64,000 nt of DNA from CAIWHR01 sp963709525 (GTDB lineage Bacteria; Pseudomonadota; Gammaproteobacteria; Burkholderiales; Casimicrobiaceae). A program made the translations under genes and the position numbers. Below the pieces are notes generated by a model, which was not told where the DNA came from, made no database searches, and was given only the letters and a program-made list of their open reading frames with translations. This document shows positions 53,965 to 62,278 of the stretch, piece after piece (within the stretch, counting starts at the first letter, position 1; each line of letters starts with the position of its first letter). The DNA lies in assembly GCA_963709525.1 (NCBI GenBank), contig CAVPXB010000015.1:310001-374000 (forward strand), read 5' to 3'.

Positions 53965-55398
53965 ATGAAGGTCAACTGGAAAGCGATCGTGCCACTGCTC
54001 ATCGGGGGCGCCATCCTGCTGATGCCTGTGCCCGCGGGACTGGATCCGACGGCGTGGCAATACTTTGCGCTGTTCGTGACCGTCATCGCCGCGCTGATCC
54101 TCGAGCCAATCCCCACTGCGGCCGTCGGCCTGATCGGCGTCACCGCGGCCGCTGCGCTCATGCTGGTATCCGCCAAGGTAGGGACCCCAGCCACCGCCGG
54201 CGACGGCGTGCGTTTCGCGCTGTCCGGTTTTTCGAACGGAACAGTCTGGCTGATCTTCACCGCCTACATGTTCTCGCTGGGCTACGAAAAGACCGGCCTC
54301 GGGCGCAGGATCTCGCTGCTGCTCATCAAGGGCCTGGGCAAGAAGACGCTGGGTCTGGGCTACGCCGTCGCACTCTCCGACCTCGTGCTGGCGCCGTTCA
54401 CGCCGTCCAACACCGCGCGCAGCGGCGGCATCGTCTTTCCGATCATCAAGAACATCCCGCCGCTCTATGGCAGCACACCGGAATCCGAGCCGCGCAAGAT
54501 CGGCGGCTATGTGATGTGGGTGGCGATGGCCACCACCTGCGTGACCAGCAGCATGTTCCTCACCGGGCTCGCGCCGAACCTGCTCGCCGTCGAAATCCTG
54601 CAGAAGACGGCGAAGGTCAGCATCGACTGGACCGATTGGTTCATGGCAATGGCGCCGGCCTGCGCGATCCTGTTCCTGATCGTTCCCTACGTCGTGTACC
54701 TGGTCTATCCGCCGACGATCAAGGAAAGCGCCGACGCGCCCAAGTGGGCCGGCGCCGAACTGCAGCAGATGGGCGGGATCACGCGCAAGGAAACGACGAT
54801 GGCCATCCTCGCCATCATGGCGCTGGCGCTGTGGATCTTCGGCGGCAAGCTGTTCGACGCGACGACGGTGGCGCTGCTCGGCGTGTGCGCGATGGTGTTG
54901 GCCGGGGTGATCACCTGGGACGACGTCATCAGCCACAAGACCGCGTGGAACGTGCTCATCTGGTTCGCGACCCTCGTCGCCATGGCCGACGGGCTGGGCC
55001 GAGTCGGCTTCCTCGCCTGGTTTGCCAAGGTCGCGGCGGCGTCGATGTCGGGCTTCACGATCACCGCGCTGATCGTCTCCCTGGTGCTGCTGTTCTTCTT
55101 CGTTCACTACATGTTCGCAAGCCTGACCGCGCACACCACGGCCTTGCTGCCGGTGATCCTGGCGACCGCGATTACCGTGCCGAACATGCCGATCAAGACC
55201 CTGGCGCTGCTGCTGTGCGGAACGCTCGGCCTCATGGGCATCCTGACCCCGTATGCCACCGGTCCGTCGCCGATCTATTACGGCTCGGGCTACATCAGCC
55301 GCAAGGAGTACTGGCTGCTGGGCGCCGGCTTCGGCGTGATCTTCATCGTCGTCTATCTCGCCGTCGGCTATCCGTACATGTCGATGATGTTCGGCTGA
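53965..55398 (+). CDS. DASS-family dicarboxylate/anion transporter (CitT/TtdT-like)
   Basis: A 477-residue inner-membrane carrier with about 12 hydrophobic segments. Diagnostic divalent anion:sodium/antiporter features are the first SNT motif in LAPFTPSNTARSGGIVFPI near residue 150, the GYEKTGLGRRIS loop, and the C-terminal second substrate motif GILTPYATGPSPIYYGSGYI. Members exchange or cotransport citrate, succinate, tartrate or malate. Being first in an operon with ttdA-ttdB, it probably takes up L-tartrate (possibly in exchange for succinate) or a related C4 acid. A start ATG 53965 follows GAGACGAAG. Confidence 0.92.
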   Translation: MKVNWKAIVPLLIGGAILLMPVPAGLDPTAWQYFALFVTVIAALILEPIPTAAVGLIGVTAAAALMLVSAKVGTPATAGDGVRFALSGFSNGTVWLIFTAYMFSLGYEKTGLGRRISLLLIKGLGKKTLGLGYAVALSDLVLAPFTPSNTARSGGIVFPIIKNIPPLYGSTPESEPRKIGGYVMWVAMATTCVTSSMFLTGLAPNLLAVEILQKTAKVSIDWTDWFMAMAPACAILFLIVPYVVYLVYPPTIKESADAPKWAGAELQQMGGITRKETTMAILAIMALALWIFGGKLFDATTVALLGVCAMVLAGVITWDDVISHKTAWNVLIWFATLVAMADGLGRVGFLAWFAKVAAASMSGFTITALIVSLVLLFFFVHYMFASLTAHTTALLPVILATAITVPNMPIKTLALLLCGTLGLMGILTPYATGPSPIYYGSGYISRKEYWLLGAGFGVIFIVVYLAVGYPYMSMMFG

Positions 55399-55499
55399 CG
55401 ACGTTGCGGCCCGCGGTCAGCGCCTGACGACCGCGGGTTTCCCAGGATCTCTTGTCGAGGCTGCCTTCACGGGCATCGCCTCCAGGAAGGAGCTTGCGC

Positions 55500-56399
55500 A
55501 TGGACAAGCAAGAGGCTTCGCGTTCGTTGACCGATCTGATGGCCCGATTCACCGGCTACATCGGCAAACGCCTGCCGCAGGACGTGCTGGACAAGCTGAC
55601 CGAGTTGCGCGCACGCGAGGTCAAACCACTCGCGAAGGTCGTCTACGACTCGATGTTCGAGAATCTCGAAACCGCGGACCGGCTGAACCGTCCCTGCTGC
55701 CAGGACACCGGCGTCATCCAGTTCTTCGTGCAGGCCGGCGCACAGTTTCCGCTGCTGGGCGAATTGAAGGCGATCCTCGGCGATGCGGTGCGCCAGGCCA
55801 CGCGCGACGCGCCGCTGCGCCACAATGCCGTGGAAACCTTCGCCGAGAAGAACACTGGCGACAACACCGGCCGCGGGATACCCTGGATCGAGTGGGAGAT
55901 CGTGCCCGACGACGACACCTGCACCATCGAGGTGTACATGGCGGGCGGCGGCTGCACGCTGCCGGGTGCCGCCAAGGTGCTGATGCCCGCCGCCGGCTAC
56001 GAGGGCATCGTGCAGTTCGTGTTCGACGTCATCACCTCGTATGGTGTCAACGCCTGCCCGCCCCTGCTCGTCGGCGTCGGCGTGTCGACCTCGGTCGAGA
56101 CGGCCAGCATGCTGTCCAAGCGCGCCATCCTGCGCCCGATCGGCACCCGCCATCCGGACCCGCGCGCGGCCGAGATGGAACTGGCGATCGAAAAGGGCCT
56201 GAACGACATCGGCATCGGCCCGCAAGGTCTCACCGGCAGTACGTCGGTGATGGGCGTGCACGTGGAATCCTCGGCGCGACATCCGTCGACCATCGGCGTC
56301 GGGGTGTCGGTGGGCTGCTGGGCGCACCGCCGCGGTACCATCCGCATCAAGCCGGACCTGTCGTACGAAATCCCGTCGCACAAGGGGGTGACGTTGTGA
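55500..56399 (+). CDS. ttdA: L(+)-tartrate dehydratase alpha subunit (class I fumarase-type)
   Basis: A 299-residue iron-sulfur hydro-lyase subunit, close in length to E. coli TtdA. NRPCCQDTGVIQFFV, PLRHNAVETFAEKNTGDNTG, YMAGGGCTLPGAAKVLMP and TIGVGVSVGCWAHRRGT carry the cysteines expected to hold the 4Fe-4S cluster and the conserved substrate residues. The alpha/beta pair turns L-tartrate into oxaloacetate. Two-subunit class I fumarase is the main alternative; close resemblance in the GGGCTLPG and ARHPSTIGV regions favours tartrate. The frame is open upstream, but ATG 55500 has GGAAGGAGC before it. Confidence 0.88.
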   Translation: MDKQEASRSLTDLMARFTGYIGKRLPQDVLDKLTELRAREVKPLAKVVYDSMFENLETADRLNRPCCQDTGVIQFFVQAGAQFPLLGELKAILGDAVRQATRDAPLRHNAVETFAEKNTGDNTGRGIPWIEWEIVPDDDTCTIEVYMAGGGCTLPGAAKVLMPAAGYEGIVQFVFDVITSYGVNACPPLLVGVGVSTSVETASMLSKRAILRPIGTRHPDPRAAEMELAIEKGLNDIGIGPQGLTGSTSVMGVHVESSARHPSTIGVGVSVGCWAHRRGTIRIKPDLSYEIPSHKGVTL

Positions 56400-57001
56400 A
56401 AAGAATCCTCAGCACCCCGATCAGGAGCGAGGATATCGAGTCGCTGAACGTCGGCGACGTGGTGTTCCTGAACGGCATCCTCGTCACCTGCCGCGACGTC
56501 GGTCACCGCCGGCTGATCGAGTTGCAGCGCGAATTGCCGGTGGACCTGCAAGGCGGCGCCATCTTCCATGCCGGGCCCATTGTCGCGAAGGATGGCGAGG
56601 GCTGGAGGATGATCTCCATCGGCCCCACGACCAGCATGCGCATGGAGCGCTTCGAGAAGGACTTCATCCCCGCGACCGGCGTCAAGCTGATCGTCGGCAA
56701 GGGCGGGATGGGCGCCGACACGGCAATGGCCTGCAAGGCGCACAAGGCGCTGCACGCGGTGTTTCCCGGCGGCTGCGCGGTGCTGGCTGCCACCCAGGTC
56801 GAGGCGATCGAGCGCGTCGAATGGCTGGATCTCGGCATGCCGGAGGCGCTCTGGGTGTGCCGGGTCAGGGAATTCGGGCCCCTGATCATCTCCATCGACA
56901 CCAAGGGCAACAATCTGTTCGAGACGAACAAGGCGGTGTTCAACGCGCTCAAGGGTCCCGTGGTGGCGAAGATCTCGAGCGGGGTGCGGTTCATCAAATA
57001 G
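56396..57001 (+). CDS. ttdB: L(+)-tartrate dehydratase beta subunit
   Basis: A 201-residue subunit, the same length as E. coli TtdB, starting at GTG 56396 and overlapping the ttdA stop by GTGA. LNVGDVVFLNGILVTCRDVGH, AIFHAGPIVAKDGEGW, GPTTSMRMERFEKDFI and VGKGGMGADTAMACKAHK mark the swivelling beta domain of class I hydro-lyases. It completes the active site with TtdA. Confidence 0.9.
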   Translation: MKRILSTPIRSEDIESLNVGDVVFLNGILVTCRDVGHRRLIELQRELPVDLQGGAIFHAGPIVAKDGEGWRMISIGPTTSMRMERFEKDFIPATGVKLIVGKGGMGADTAMACKAHKALHAVFPGGCAVLAATQVEAIERVEWLDLGMPEALWVCRVREFGPLIISIDTKGNNLFETNKAVFNALKGPVVAKISSGVRFIK

Positions 57002-57025
57002 CACGGCACAGAGGCATTCGCGCCT

Positions 57026-57050
57026 TGTGCAGGAGCGGCTTCAGCCGCGA
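57026..57050. repeat. Single REP half-element
   Basis: AGGAGCGGCTTCAGCCGCGA, as in the paired elements at 32843 and 48771, lies between ttdB and the next gene. Only one orientation is present; its GCGGCT/AGCCGC core is itself palindromic. Confidence 0.65.
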
Positions 57051-57165
57051 ATCGAAGCGGCAAAATTTGACGCGCGCTGCGACACCGGAGTACCGTCGAA
57101 GCGTGTCGCTATCCAAAACTGCAGCCCCGACCGGGGCACGCAGCCGAACGCCCACTGCGGAGTCC

Positions 57166-58209
57166 ATGATGATCTCAATTTCACGCTGGCTGACCCACGC
57201 CGCGCGCTTTGTCGCGGCCGTAGCACTTTGCTGTGGCGGGCTTCTCGCCGCCGCGCCGGCCCTTGCCGCCGAGACGCTCAACGTCTATTCGATCTGGCCC
57301 GAGAACTGGGCGCGACCGATGTTCGAGGAGTTCGAAAAAGCCTCGGGCATCAAGATCAACTTCGTTCGCTTCTCCTCGGGCGAGGCGCTCGCCCGCATCA
57401 TCGCCGAGAAGAACAATCCGCGCGTCGACGTGCTCTTCGGCGGCCCGGTCGAGACCCACTCGGCCGGCATCGCCGAGGGCGTGTTCGAAGCCTACAAGCC
57501 GCCGAGCTTTGCCAGCCTTCCGGCGCGCTTTCGGCATCCCGACGGCCAGTGGGTGGCGATCGCCGACGACCCGCTGGTGTTCATGTCGAACAACAAGTTC
57601 CTGGCCGAAAACAAACTGCAGCCGCCGGCGTCGTGGAACGACCTGCTCGTTCCGGCGTACAAGAACATGCTGCAGATGGCCGATGCGCGGACCTCGGGCA
57701 CCGCGGTCACGCGGATCTTCTCGATCATCGAGGTCAACGGCCGCGACGAGAACAAGGCCTTCGACTACATGAAGAAGCTGCGCCCCAACGTGCAGCTCTA
57801 CACCAAGAGCGGCGGCGGCGGAACGCTGCCGGTGGGGCTCGGCCAGGCGGGCGCCGGCATCTTCTTCATCGTCGATGCGCTCGACACCAAGGCCAAGGGC
57901 TACGACGTGGCGATCAGCTTCCCGAAGGAAGGCATCGGCACCGCCGCCGAGGCGATTGCGCTGATCAAGGGCGCGAAGAATCCCGCCGCCGGCAAGAAAC
58001 TGATCGACTGGGCGAGCTCGCCGGCGATGCAGAACCTGTTCACGAAATACAAGATCAACTTCGTGCCCGCGCATCCGGACGTGAAGCTCGACCCGAGCCT
58101 CGGCGAGGTGCTCAAGGGCACGAAGATCTTCCCCATCGATGCCGACTACGCGGGCGCCAACCGCAAGCGCATCGTCGAACGCTGGATCGCCGAGGTGCTG
58201 AACCCGTAA
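57166..58209 (+). CDS. ABC transporter substrate-binding protein (AfuA/FbpA-like)
   Basis: A 347-residue periplasmic protein with a signal peptide (hydrophobic FVAAVALCCGGLLAAAPALA, cleavage near residue 35). The mature part begins ETLNVYSIWPENWARPMFEEF and contains VDVLFGGPVETHSAGIAEG and VAISFPKEGIGTAAEAIALI. This is the type-II receptor fold of the Fe3+/AfuA/thiamine/2-aminoethylphosphonate group. No obvious tyrosine pair for ferric binding can be pointed out. With the fused permease, ATPase and deoC in one operon, a phosphorylated sugar ligand (as shown for AfuA) is attractive but unproved. Two adjacent ATG codons (57166, 57169) follow GGAG. Confidence 0.85.
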   Translation: MMISISRWLTHAARFVAAVALCCGGLLAAAPALAAETLNVYSIWPENWARPMFEEFEKASGIKINFVRFSSGEALARIIAEKNNPRVDVLFGGPVETHSAGIAEGVFEAYKPPSFASLPARFRHPDGQWVAIADDPLVFMSNNKFLAENKLQPPASWNDLLVPAYKNMLQMADARTSGTAVTRIFSIIEVNGRDENKAFDYMKKLRPNVQLYTKSGGGGTLPVGLGQAGAGIFFIVDALDTKAKGYDVAISFPKEGIGTAAEAIALIKGAKNPAAGKKLIDWASSPAMQNLFTKYKINFVPAHPDVKLDPSLGEVLKGTKIFPIDADYAGANRKRIVERWIAEVLNP

Positions 58210-58221
58210 TCGCGTTCCATC

Positions 58222-59928
58222 GTGGCTGATCTGGCCAGCATCCCGGCGCCGCGCGCGCCGGGCGCCCATCGCGACCCCGTCGTCGCGGGTGCGGCGTTGA
58301 TGCTGTGGGCGCTGCTGGCGCTGTTCGTCGTCTTTCCGCTGGTGATGCTGTTCGTCCGGATGCTGACCGACCAGGGGCATTTCTCGGTCGCAGGACTCGC
58401 GACCATCCTGACCGACCGGCACCAGATCCGCGCTTTCTGGAACAGCCTGCTGCTGGCGACGCTGGTCGGGCTCGCCGGCACCGTGCTGGGCTTCATGTTC
58501 GCGTTCACCGCCTCGCGCGGCCGCCTGCCGCGCTGGATGCTGGGGGCGATGGACGCGAGCGTGTTGCTGCCGCTGGTGTCGCCGCCGTTCACGACGGCGA
58601 TCGCGATGATCTTCTCGTTCGGGCCGCGCGGCCTCATCACCCACGACCTGCTGGGTCTCAAGGCGGCGACGGTCTATGGCCTGTCGAGCACGCTCTTCTC
58701 CGAGGTCATCACCTATTTTCCGATCGCGTATCTCACGCTGCGGCCGATCCTCGCGGGCATCGATTCCAACATCGAGGGCATGGCGCTGTCGCTCGGGGCG
58801 TCGCGCTGGCGCGTGTTCCGCACCGTGACGCTGCCGTTGACGATTCCCGGCCTCGCCAACGCGTTCCTGCTGCTGTTCGCGGCGTCGCTGGCCGACTTCG
58901 CGACGCCGCTGATCCTCGCCGGCAACCAGTTTCCGGTGCTGCCGACGCAGGCGTTCCTGCAGATCACCGGCATGTTCGACCTGCGCGGCGGCGCGGCGTT
59001 GTCGTTCGTGCTGCTGGTGCCGGCGCTGATCGTCTTCCTGCTGCAGCGCTATTGGGTGAGCCGCCGCTTCTACGTGACCATCACCGGCAAGGGCGCGGGC
59101 ACGGCGCCGTTCGACAGCGTGTCGCGCGGCATGCGCAACGCGCTGCTCCTCGTCTGCCTGGTCATCGCGCTGGCGATCGCCTATTTCTACGTGCTGCTCG
59201 TCTATGCGTCGCTGGTGGTCGCGCTGGGCGCCAATCATGCGTTCACGTGGCAGCACTACAAGGTGATCTTCACCGAGGGCATGAAGGCGATTCGCGACAC
59301 GCTGATCATCGCCGGCTTCGCGATGCCGCTGGGCGGGCTCTACGGCGTCCTGCTCGGCTACCTCGTCACCAAGAAGCAGTTCATCGGCCGCCGCTCGATG
59401 GAACTCGTGTCGATGATCAACTACGCGCTGCCTGGAACGATCGTCGGCATCGCGTACCTCATTGCCTTCAACGACCCGCCGATCGAATTGACCGGCACCG
59501 CGCTCATCATCGTTGCCTGTTACATCTTCCGCTATGGCCCCACCGGCATCCGGGCGACGGTGGCGCTGCTGTCGCAGATCGACAAGAGCCTGGAGGAAGC
59601 GTCGCAGGGACTGGGCGCGGGCAGCGGCACGACTTTCCGCCGCATTACCCTGCCGCTGATCATGCCCGCGTTCTTCGCCGGCCTGGGGGTGGTGTTCATC
59701 CGCTCGATGACGGCGATCAGCGCGACGATCTTCCTGGTGTCGATGTCGTGGACGCTCATCACCGTCAAGATCCTCGAGAACATCACCGAGCTGTCGCTCG
59801 GGCCGGCGGCAGCCTTCTCGGTGCTGGTCTGCGTGATCGTCTTCGTCGTCATCGGCTTGATCGGACGCGCGCTGCGCTACTTCAAGGCGCCCGGCGCGGC
59901 GTCGGTTACCACCATGCTCGGAGGTTAG
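58222..59928 (+). CDS. ABC transporter permease, two fused permease domains (AfuB/FbpB-like)
   Basis: A 568-residue membrane protein with two MetI-type permease halves in tandem. EAA-like coupling loops are MALSLGASRWRVFRTVTLPL near residue 195 and ASQGLGAGSGTTFRRITLPL near 465. About 12 hydrophobic segments are present. The start is GTG 58222, 12 bases after the previous stop. Such fused permeases are typical of ferric, AfuB and CysU/W-related importers. Confidence 0.9.
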   Translation: MADLASIPAPRAPGAHRDPVVAGAALMLWALLALFVVFPLVMLFVRMLTDQGHFSVAGLATILTDRHQIRAFWNSLLLATLVGLAGTVLGFMFAFTASRGRLPRWMLGAMDASVLLPLVSPPFTTAIAMIFSFGPRGLITHDLLGLKAATVYGLSSTLFSEVITYFPIAYLTLRPILAGIDSNIEGMALSLGASRWRVFRTVTLPLTIPGLANAFLLLFAASLADFATPLILAGNQFPVLPTQAFLQITGMFDLRGGAALSFVLLVPALIVFLLQRYWVSRRFYVTITGKGAGTAPFDSVSRGMRNALLLVCLVIALAIAYFYVLLVYASLVVALGANHAFTWQHYKVIFTEGMKAIRDTLIIAGFAMPLGGLYGVLLGYLVTKKQFIGRRSMELVSMINYALPGTIVGIAYLIAFNDPPIELTGTALIIVACYIFRYGPTGIRATVALLSQIDKSLEEASQGLGAGSGTTFRRITLPLIMPAFFAGLGVVFIRSMTAISATIFLVSMSWTLITVKILENITELSLGPAAAFSVLVCVIVFVVIGLIGRALRYFKAPGAASVTTMLGG

Positions 59929-59930
59929 GC

Positions 59931-61040
59931 GTGAAATTGGACACCATCGGCGTGCGCGTCGCCGGCATCTCCAAACGGTACGCGCATCGCGTGAAGGGGG
60001 AGATCTACGCCGCGCGCGATGTCGAGCTCGACGTCAAGCCCGGCGAGTTCCTCACCCTGCTCGGCCCCTCCGGCTGCGGCAAGACGACGACGCTGAGGAT
60101 CATCGCCGGGTTCGAGATGCCGGACGCCGGGCACGTTTACTTCGGCGACCAGGACGTCACCGGCCTGGCGGCGAACCGGCGCAACATCGGCTTCGTGTTC
60201 CAGAACTACGCGCTCTTTCCGCACTTGTCGATTTTCGAGAACATCGCCTACGGCCTGCGCGTGCGCGGCGAGCCGGAGGCGGGGATCGCCAGGGCGGTCG
60301 GCGAGGTGATGGCGCTGGTCGGTCTCGCCGGTTACGAGCAGCAGTTCTCGGGGCAGCTCTCCGGGGGCGAGCAGCAGCGCGTGGCGCTCGCACGCGCGAT
60401 CGTCATCCGGCCGCGGGTGTTGCTGTTCGACGAGCCGCTGTCCAATCTCGACGCCAAGCTGCGCATCCAGATGCGCCACGAGATACGCGCGCTGCAGCGG
60501 CGGCTGGCGATCACCACGATTTACGTGACGCACGACCAGGAGGAGGCGATGGCGGTGTCGGACCGGATCGCGGTGATGAACCAGGGCAGCGTGGTGCAGG
60601 AAGGCGGCGCCGAGGATCTCTACCATCGCCCGGCGTCGGACTTCGTCGCCAAGTTCATCGGCCGCATCAATTCCGTCGTCGGCCGGGTCGCCGCGCTGTC
60701 GCCGACCGCGATCAACGTCGTGGCCCTCGGCCGCGAGTTCGTCGCGCGGACGTGGTCCAAGGGGCTGGCTCCCGGGATGCAGGTGCAGCTGATGCTGCGG
60801 CCGGAGGCGATCGCGATGGTGGCCGATGGCGGCGTGGGGCCGTTGCGGGCGATCGTCGCGTCGAACATGTTCCTGGGCGAGAAGATCGAGTACCTGCTGC
60901 AGTGCGAGGGCGAGACGCTGCAGGTCGTTCGCCACAACGCGGGGCCCGGGGAACTCATCCCCGAGGGTGCGACGGTTTCGCTGCGCTTCGACGAAGCCGC
61001 GCTGATGGTGCTCCCGCAGGTCGAAGGCGAGACGCGATGA
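59931..61040 (+). CDS. ABC transporter ATP-binding protein with TOBE domain (AfuC/FbpC-like)
   Basis: A 369-residue ATPase starting at GTG 59931, six bases after GGAGG. Walker A LLGPSGCGKTTTLRIIAGF, Q-loop VFQNYALFPHLSIFENI, signature QLSGGEQQRVALARAIV, Walker B LLFDEPLSNLDAKLR and H-loop YVTHDQEEAMAVSDRI are all present. A C-terminal regulatory TOBE region (from about residue 290, LMLRPEAIAMV) follows. It overlaps the next gene by ATGA. Confidence 0.93.
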   Translation: MKLDTIGVRVAGISKRYAHRVKGEIYAARDVELDVKPGEFLTLLGPSGCGKTTTLRIIAGFEMPDAGHVYFGDQDVTGLAANRRNIGFVFQNYALFPHLSIFENIAYGLRVRGEPEAGIARAVGEVMALVGLAGYEQQFSGQLSGGEQQRVALARAIVIRPRVLLFDEPLSNLDAKLRIQMRHEIRALQRRLAITTIYVTHDQEEAMAVSDRIAVMNQGSVVQEGGAEDLYHRPASDFVAKFIGRINSVVGRVAALSPTAINVVALGREFVARTWSKGLAPGMQVQLMLRPEAIAMVADGGVGPLRAIVASNMFLGEKIEYLLQCEGETLQVVRHNAGPGELIPEGATVSLRFDEAALMVLPQVEGETR

Positions 61041-61558
61041 TGCCCCTGGGACTGGCGCTTAGCCGGCTCGCCGGGGTCACGGCGTTGATGTTTGCGCTGG
61101 GTAGCGCCGCGCAGGCCGCGGACGCGCCGCGCGAGGTGCACGGTTCGGCCGATGCCTTCGCCGCGCCGGCACTGGTGCTGGCCTGGGGCGTGCTGCGCGG
61201 CGCCGACGAGGCGACGACGACCATCGCCATCCGGATCGTCGCCGACCCTGGCGTCTATGCGCGCGTCGCCGTCATGGGTCGCGATCCGTTCACGCAAGGC
61301 GAGCGCTCGCTGCTCGCGGCCACGGCGACGGCGGGACTGGCCGATCTCGTCGTTCCGCGCAGCCACTTCGCCGACTTTCCGCGCACCGAACTGCGCTTCT
61401 TTCATGCCGCGGCGGGGAATGCCGCGCCGGCGCTCGTCGTCTTCTATCTCGGTGTGCCGGACACCACGCCGGAATTCACGCAGCCGCAAAAGCTCGACGC
61501 CTATCTCGGCGAGCGCATCGTGCGGGCGCGCAACGAATCCAGGAGCAAGTCGCCATGA
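61037..61558 (+). CDS. Small exported protein of unknown function
   Basis: A 173-residue protein with a likely signal peptide (LSRLAGVTALMFALGSAAQA, cleavage before ADAPRE). The mature part has a beta-rich pattern (ALVLAWGVLRGADEATTTIAIRI, VYARVAVMGRDPFTQGE, DLVVPRSHFADFPRTELRFF). I recognise no characterised family. ATGA overlaps on both sides tie it to the importer and deoC, so it probably serves the same pathway in the periplasm. Confidence 0.72.
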   Translation: MMPLGLALSRLAGVTALMFALGSAAQAADAPREVHGSADAFAAPALVLAWGVLRGADEATTTIAIRIVADPGVYARVAVMGRDPFTQGERSLLAATATAGLADLVVPRSHFADFPRTELRFFHAAAGNAAPALVVFYLGVPDTTPEFTQPQKLDAYLGERIVRARNESRSKSP

Positions 61559-62226
61559 GCACGCCCCGCGCCGCACTTGCCCGTCTGCTCGATCACTCGG
61601 TATTGAAGCCCGAGGCTACCGAGGCCGATGTGCGCGCCGGCCTCGACGTCGTGCGCGCGTGGCGGATCGGCTTCTATTGCGTCCAGCCCTGCTGGGTGGA
61701 CTTCGCCGCGCGCGAACTTGCCGACAGCACTGCGCGCGTGGTGAGCGTGATCGGGTTCCCGCACGGCTGCGACCGCACGCAGGTCAAGGCGCAGGCGGCC
61801 GCGCTCGCCGTTGCAGACGGCGCGGCCGAGATCGACATGGTGATCAACCTCGGCGCGCTCAAGAGCGGGCATGACGGGATGGTCGCCGCCGACATCGCTG
61901 CGGTGGTGCGCGCGGCCGGGCACGCTGCGGTCAAGGTGATCCTGGAAACCTCGGCGCTTGGCGATGACGAAAAGCGTCGGGCGTGCCGACTGGCCGTCGA
62001 TGCCGGCGCCGCGTTCGTCAAGACCTCGACCGGGTTTCATCCGACCGGGGGCGCCACCGTCGACGATGTGCGACTGATGCGCGAGATCGTCGGCCACGAC
62101 CGAGGCGTCAAGGCGTCCGGCGGCATAAGGACGCTGGCCGATGCGCAAACGATGCTCGCTGCCGGCGCGAGCCGGATCGGCACCTCGGCGAGCGTCGCGA
62201 TTCTGGCAGCGCTGCCCGACGGCTGA
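61555..62226 (+). CDS. deoC: Deoxyribose-phosphate aldolase
   Basis: A 223-residue class I aldolase that cleaves 2-deoxyribose-5-phosphate to acetaldehyde and glyceraldehyde-3-phosphate. LLDHSVLKPEATEADV, VSVIGFPHG, AAEIDMVINLGALKSG, and the Schiff-base lysine in AFVKTSTGF are present, followed by VKASGGIRTLADAQTML. It overlaps the exported-protein gene by ATGA. Placement in an importer operon suggests use of an external sugar phosphate or nucleoside-derived compound, though other aldol substrates are possible. Confidence 0.92.
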   Translation: MSTPRAALARLLDHSVLKPEATEADVRAGLDVVRAWRIGFYCVQPCWVDFAARELADSTARVVSVIGFPHGCDRTQVKAQAAALAVADGAAEIDMVINLGALKSGHDGMVAADIAAVVRAAGHAAVKVILETSALGDDEKRRACRLAVDAGAAFVKTSTGFHPTGGATVDDVRLMREIVGHDRGVKASGGIRTLADAQTMLAAGASRIGTSASVAILAALPDG

Positions 62227-62278
62227 AGGGGGATGCGCGCGCCGTCGCCGGGCGCTTTATCCACTACCATGTCGGGCC

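Noticed and set aside
57166..61040. Firm annotation as ferric iron transporter
   Set aside because: The family label is often given to AfuABC-like sugar-phosphate and other importers; no clear iron ligands or Fur box could be pointed out.
62257..62265. DnaA-box-like TTATCCACT
   Set aside because: One imperfect box without a cluster, AT-rich region or dnaA gene nearby is expected by chance; not an origin.
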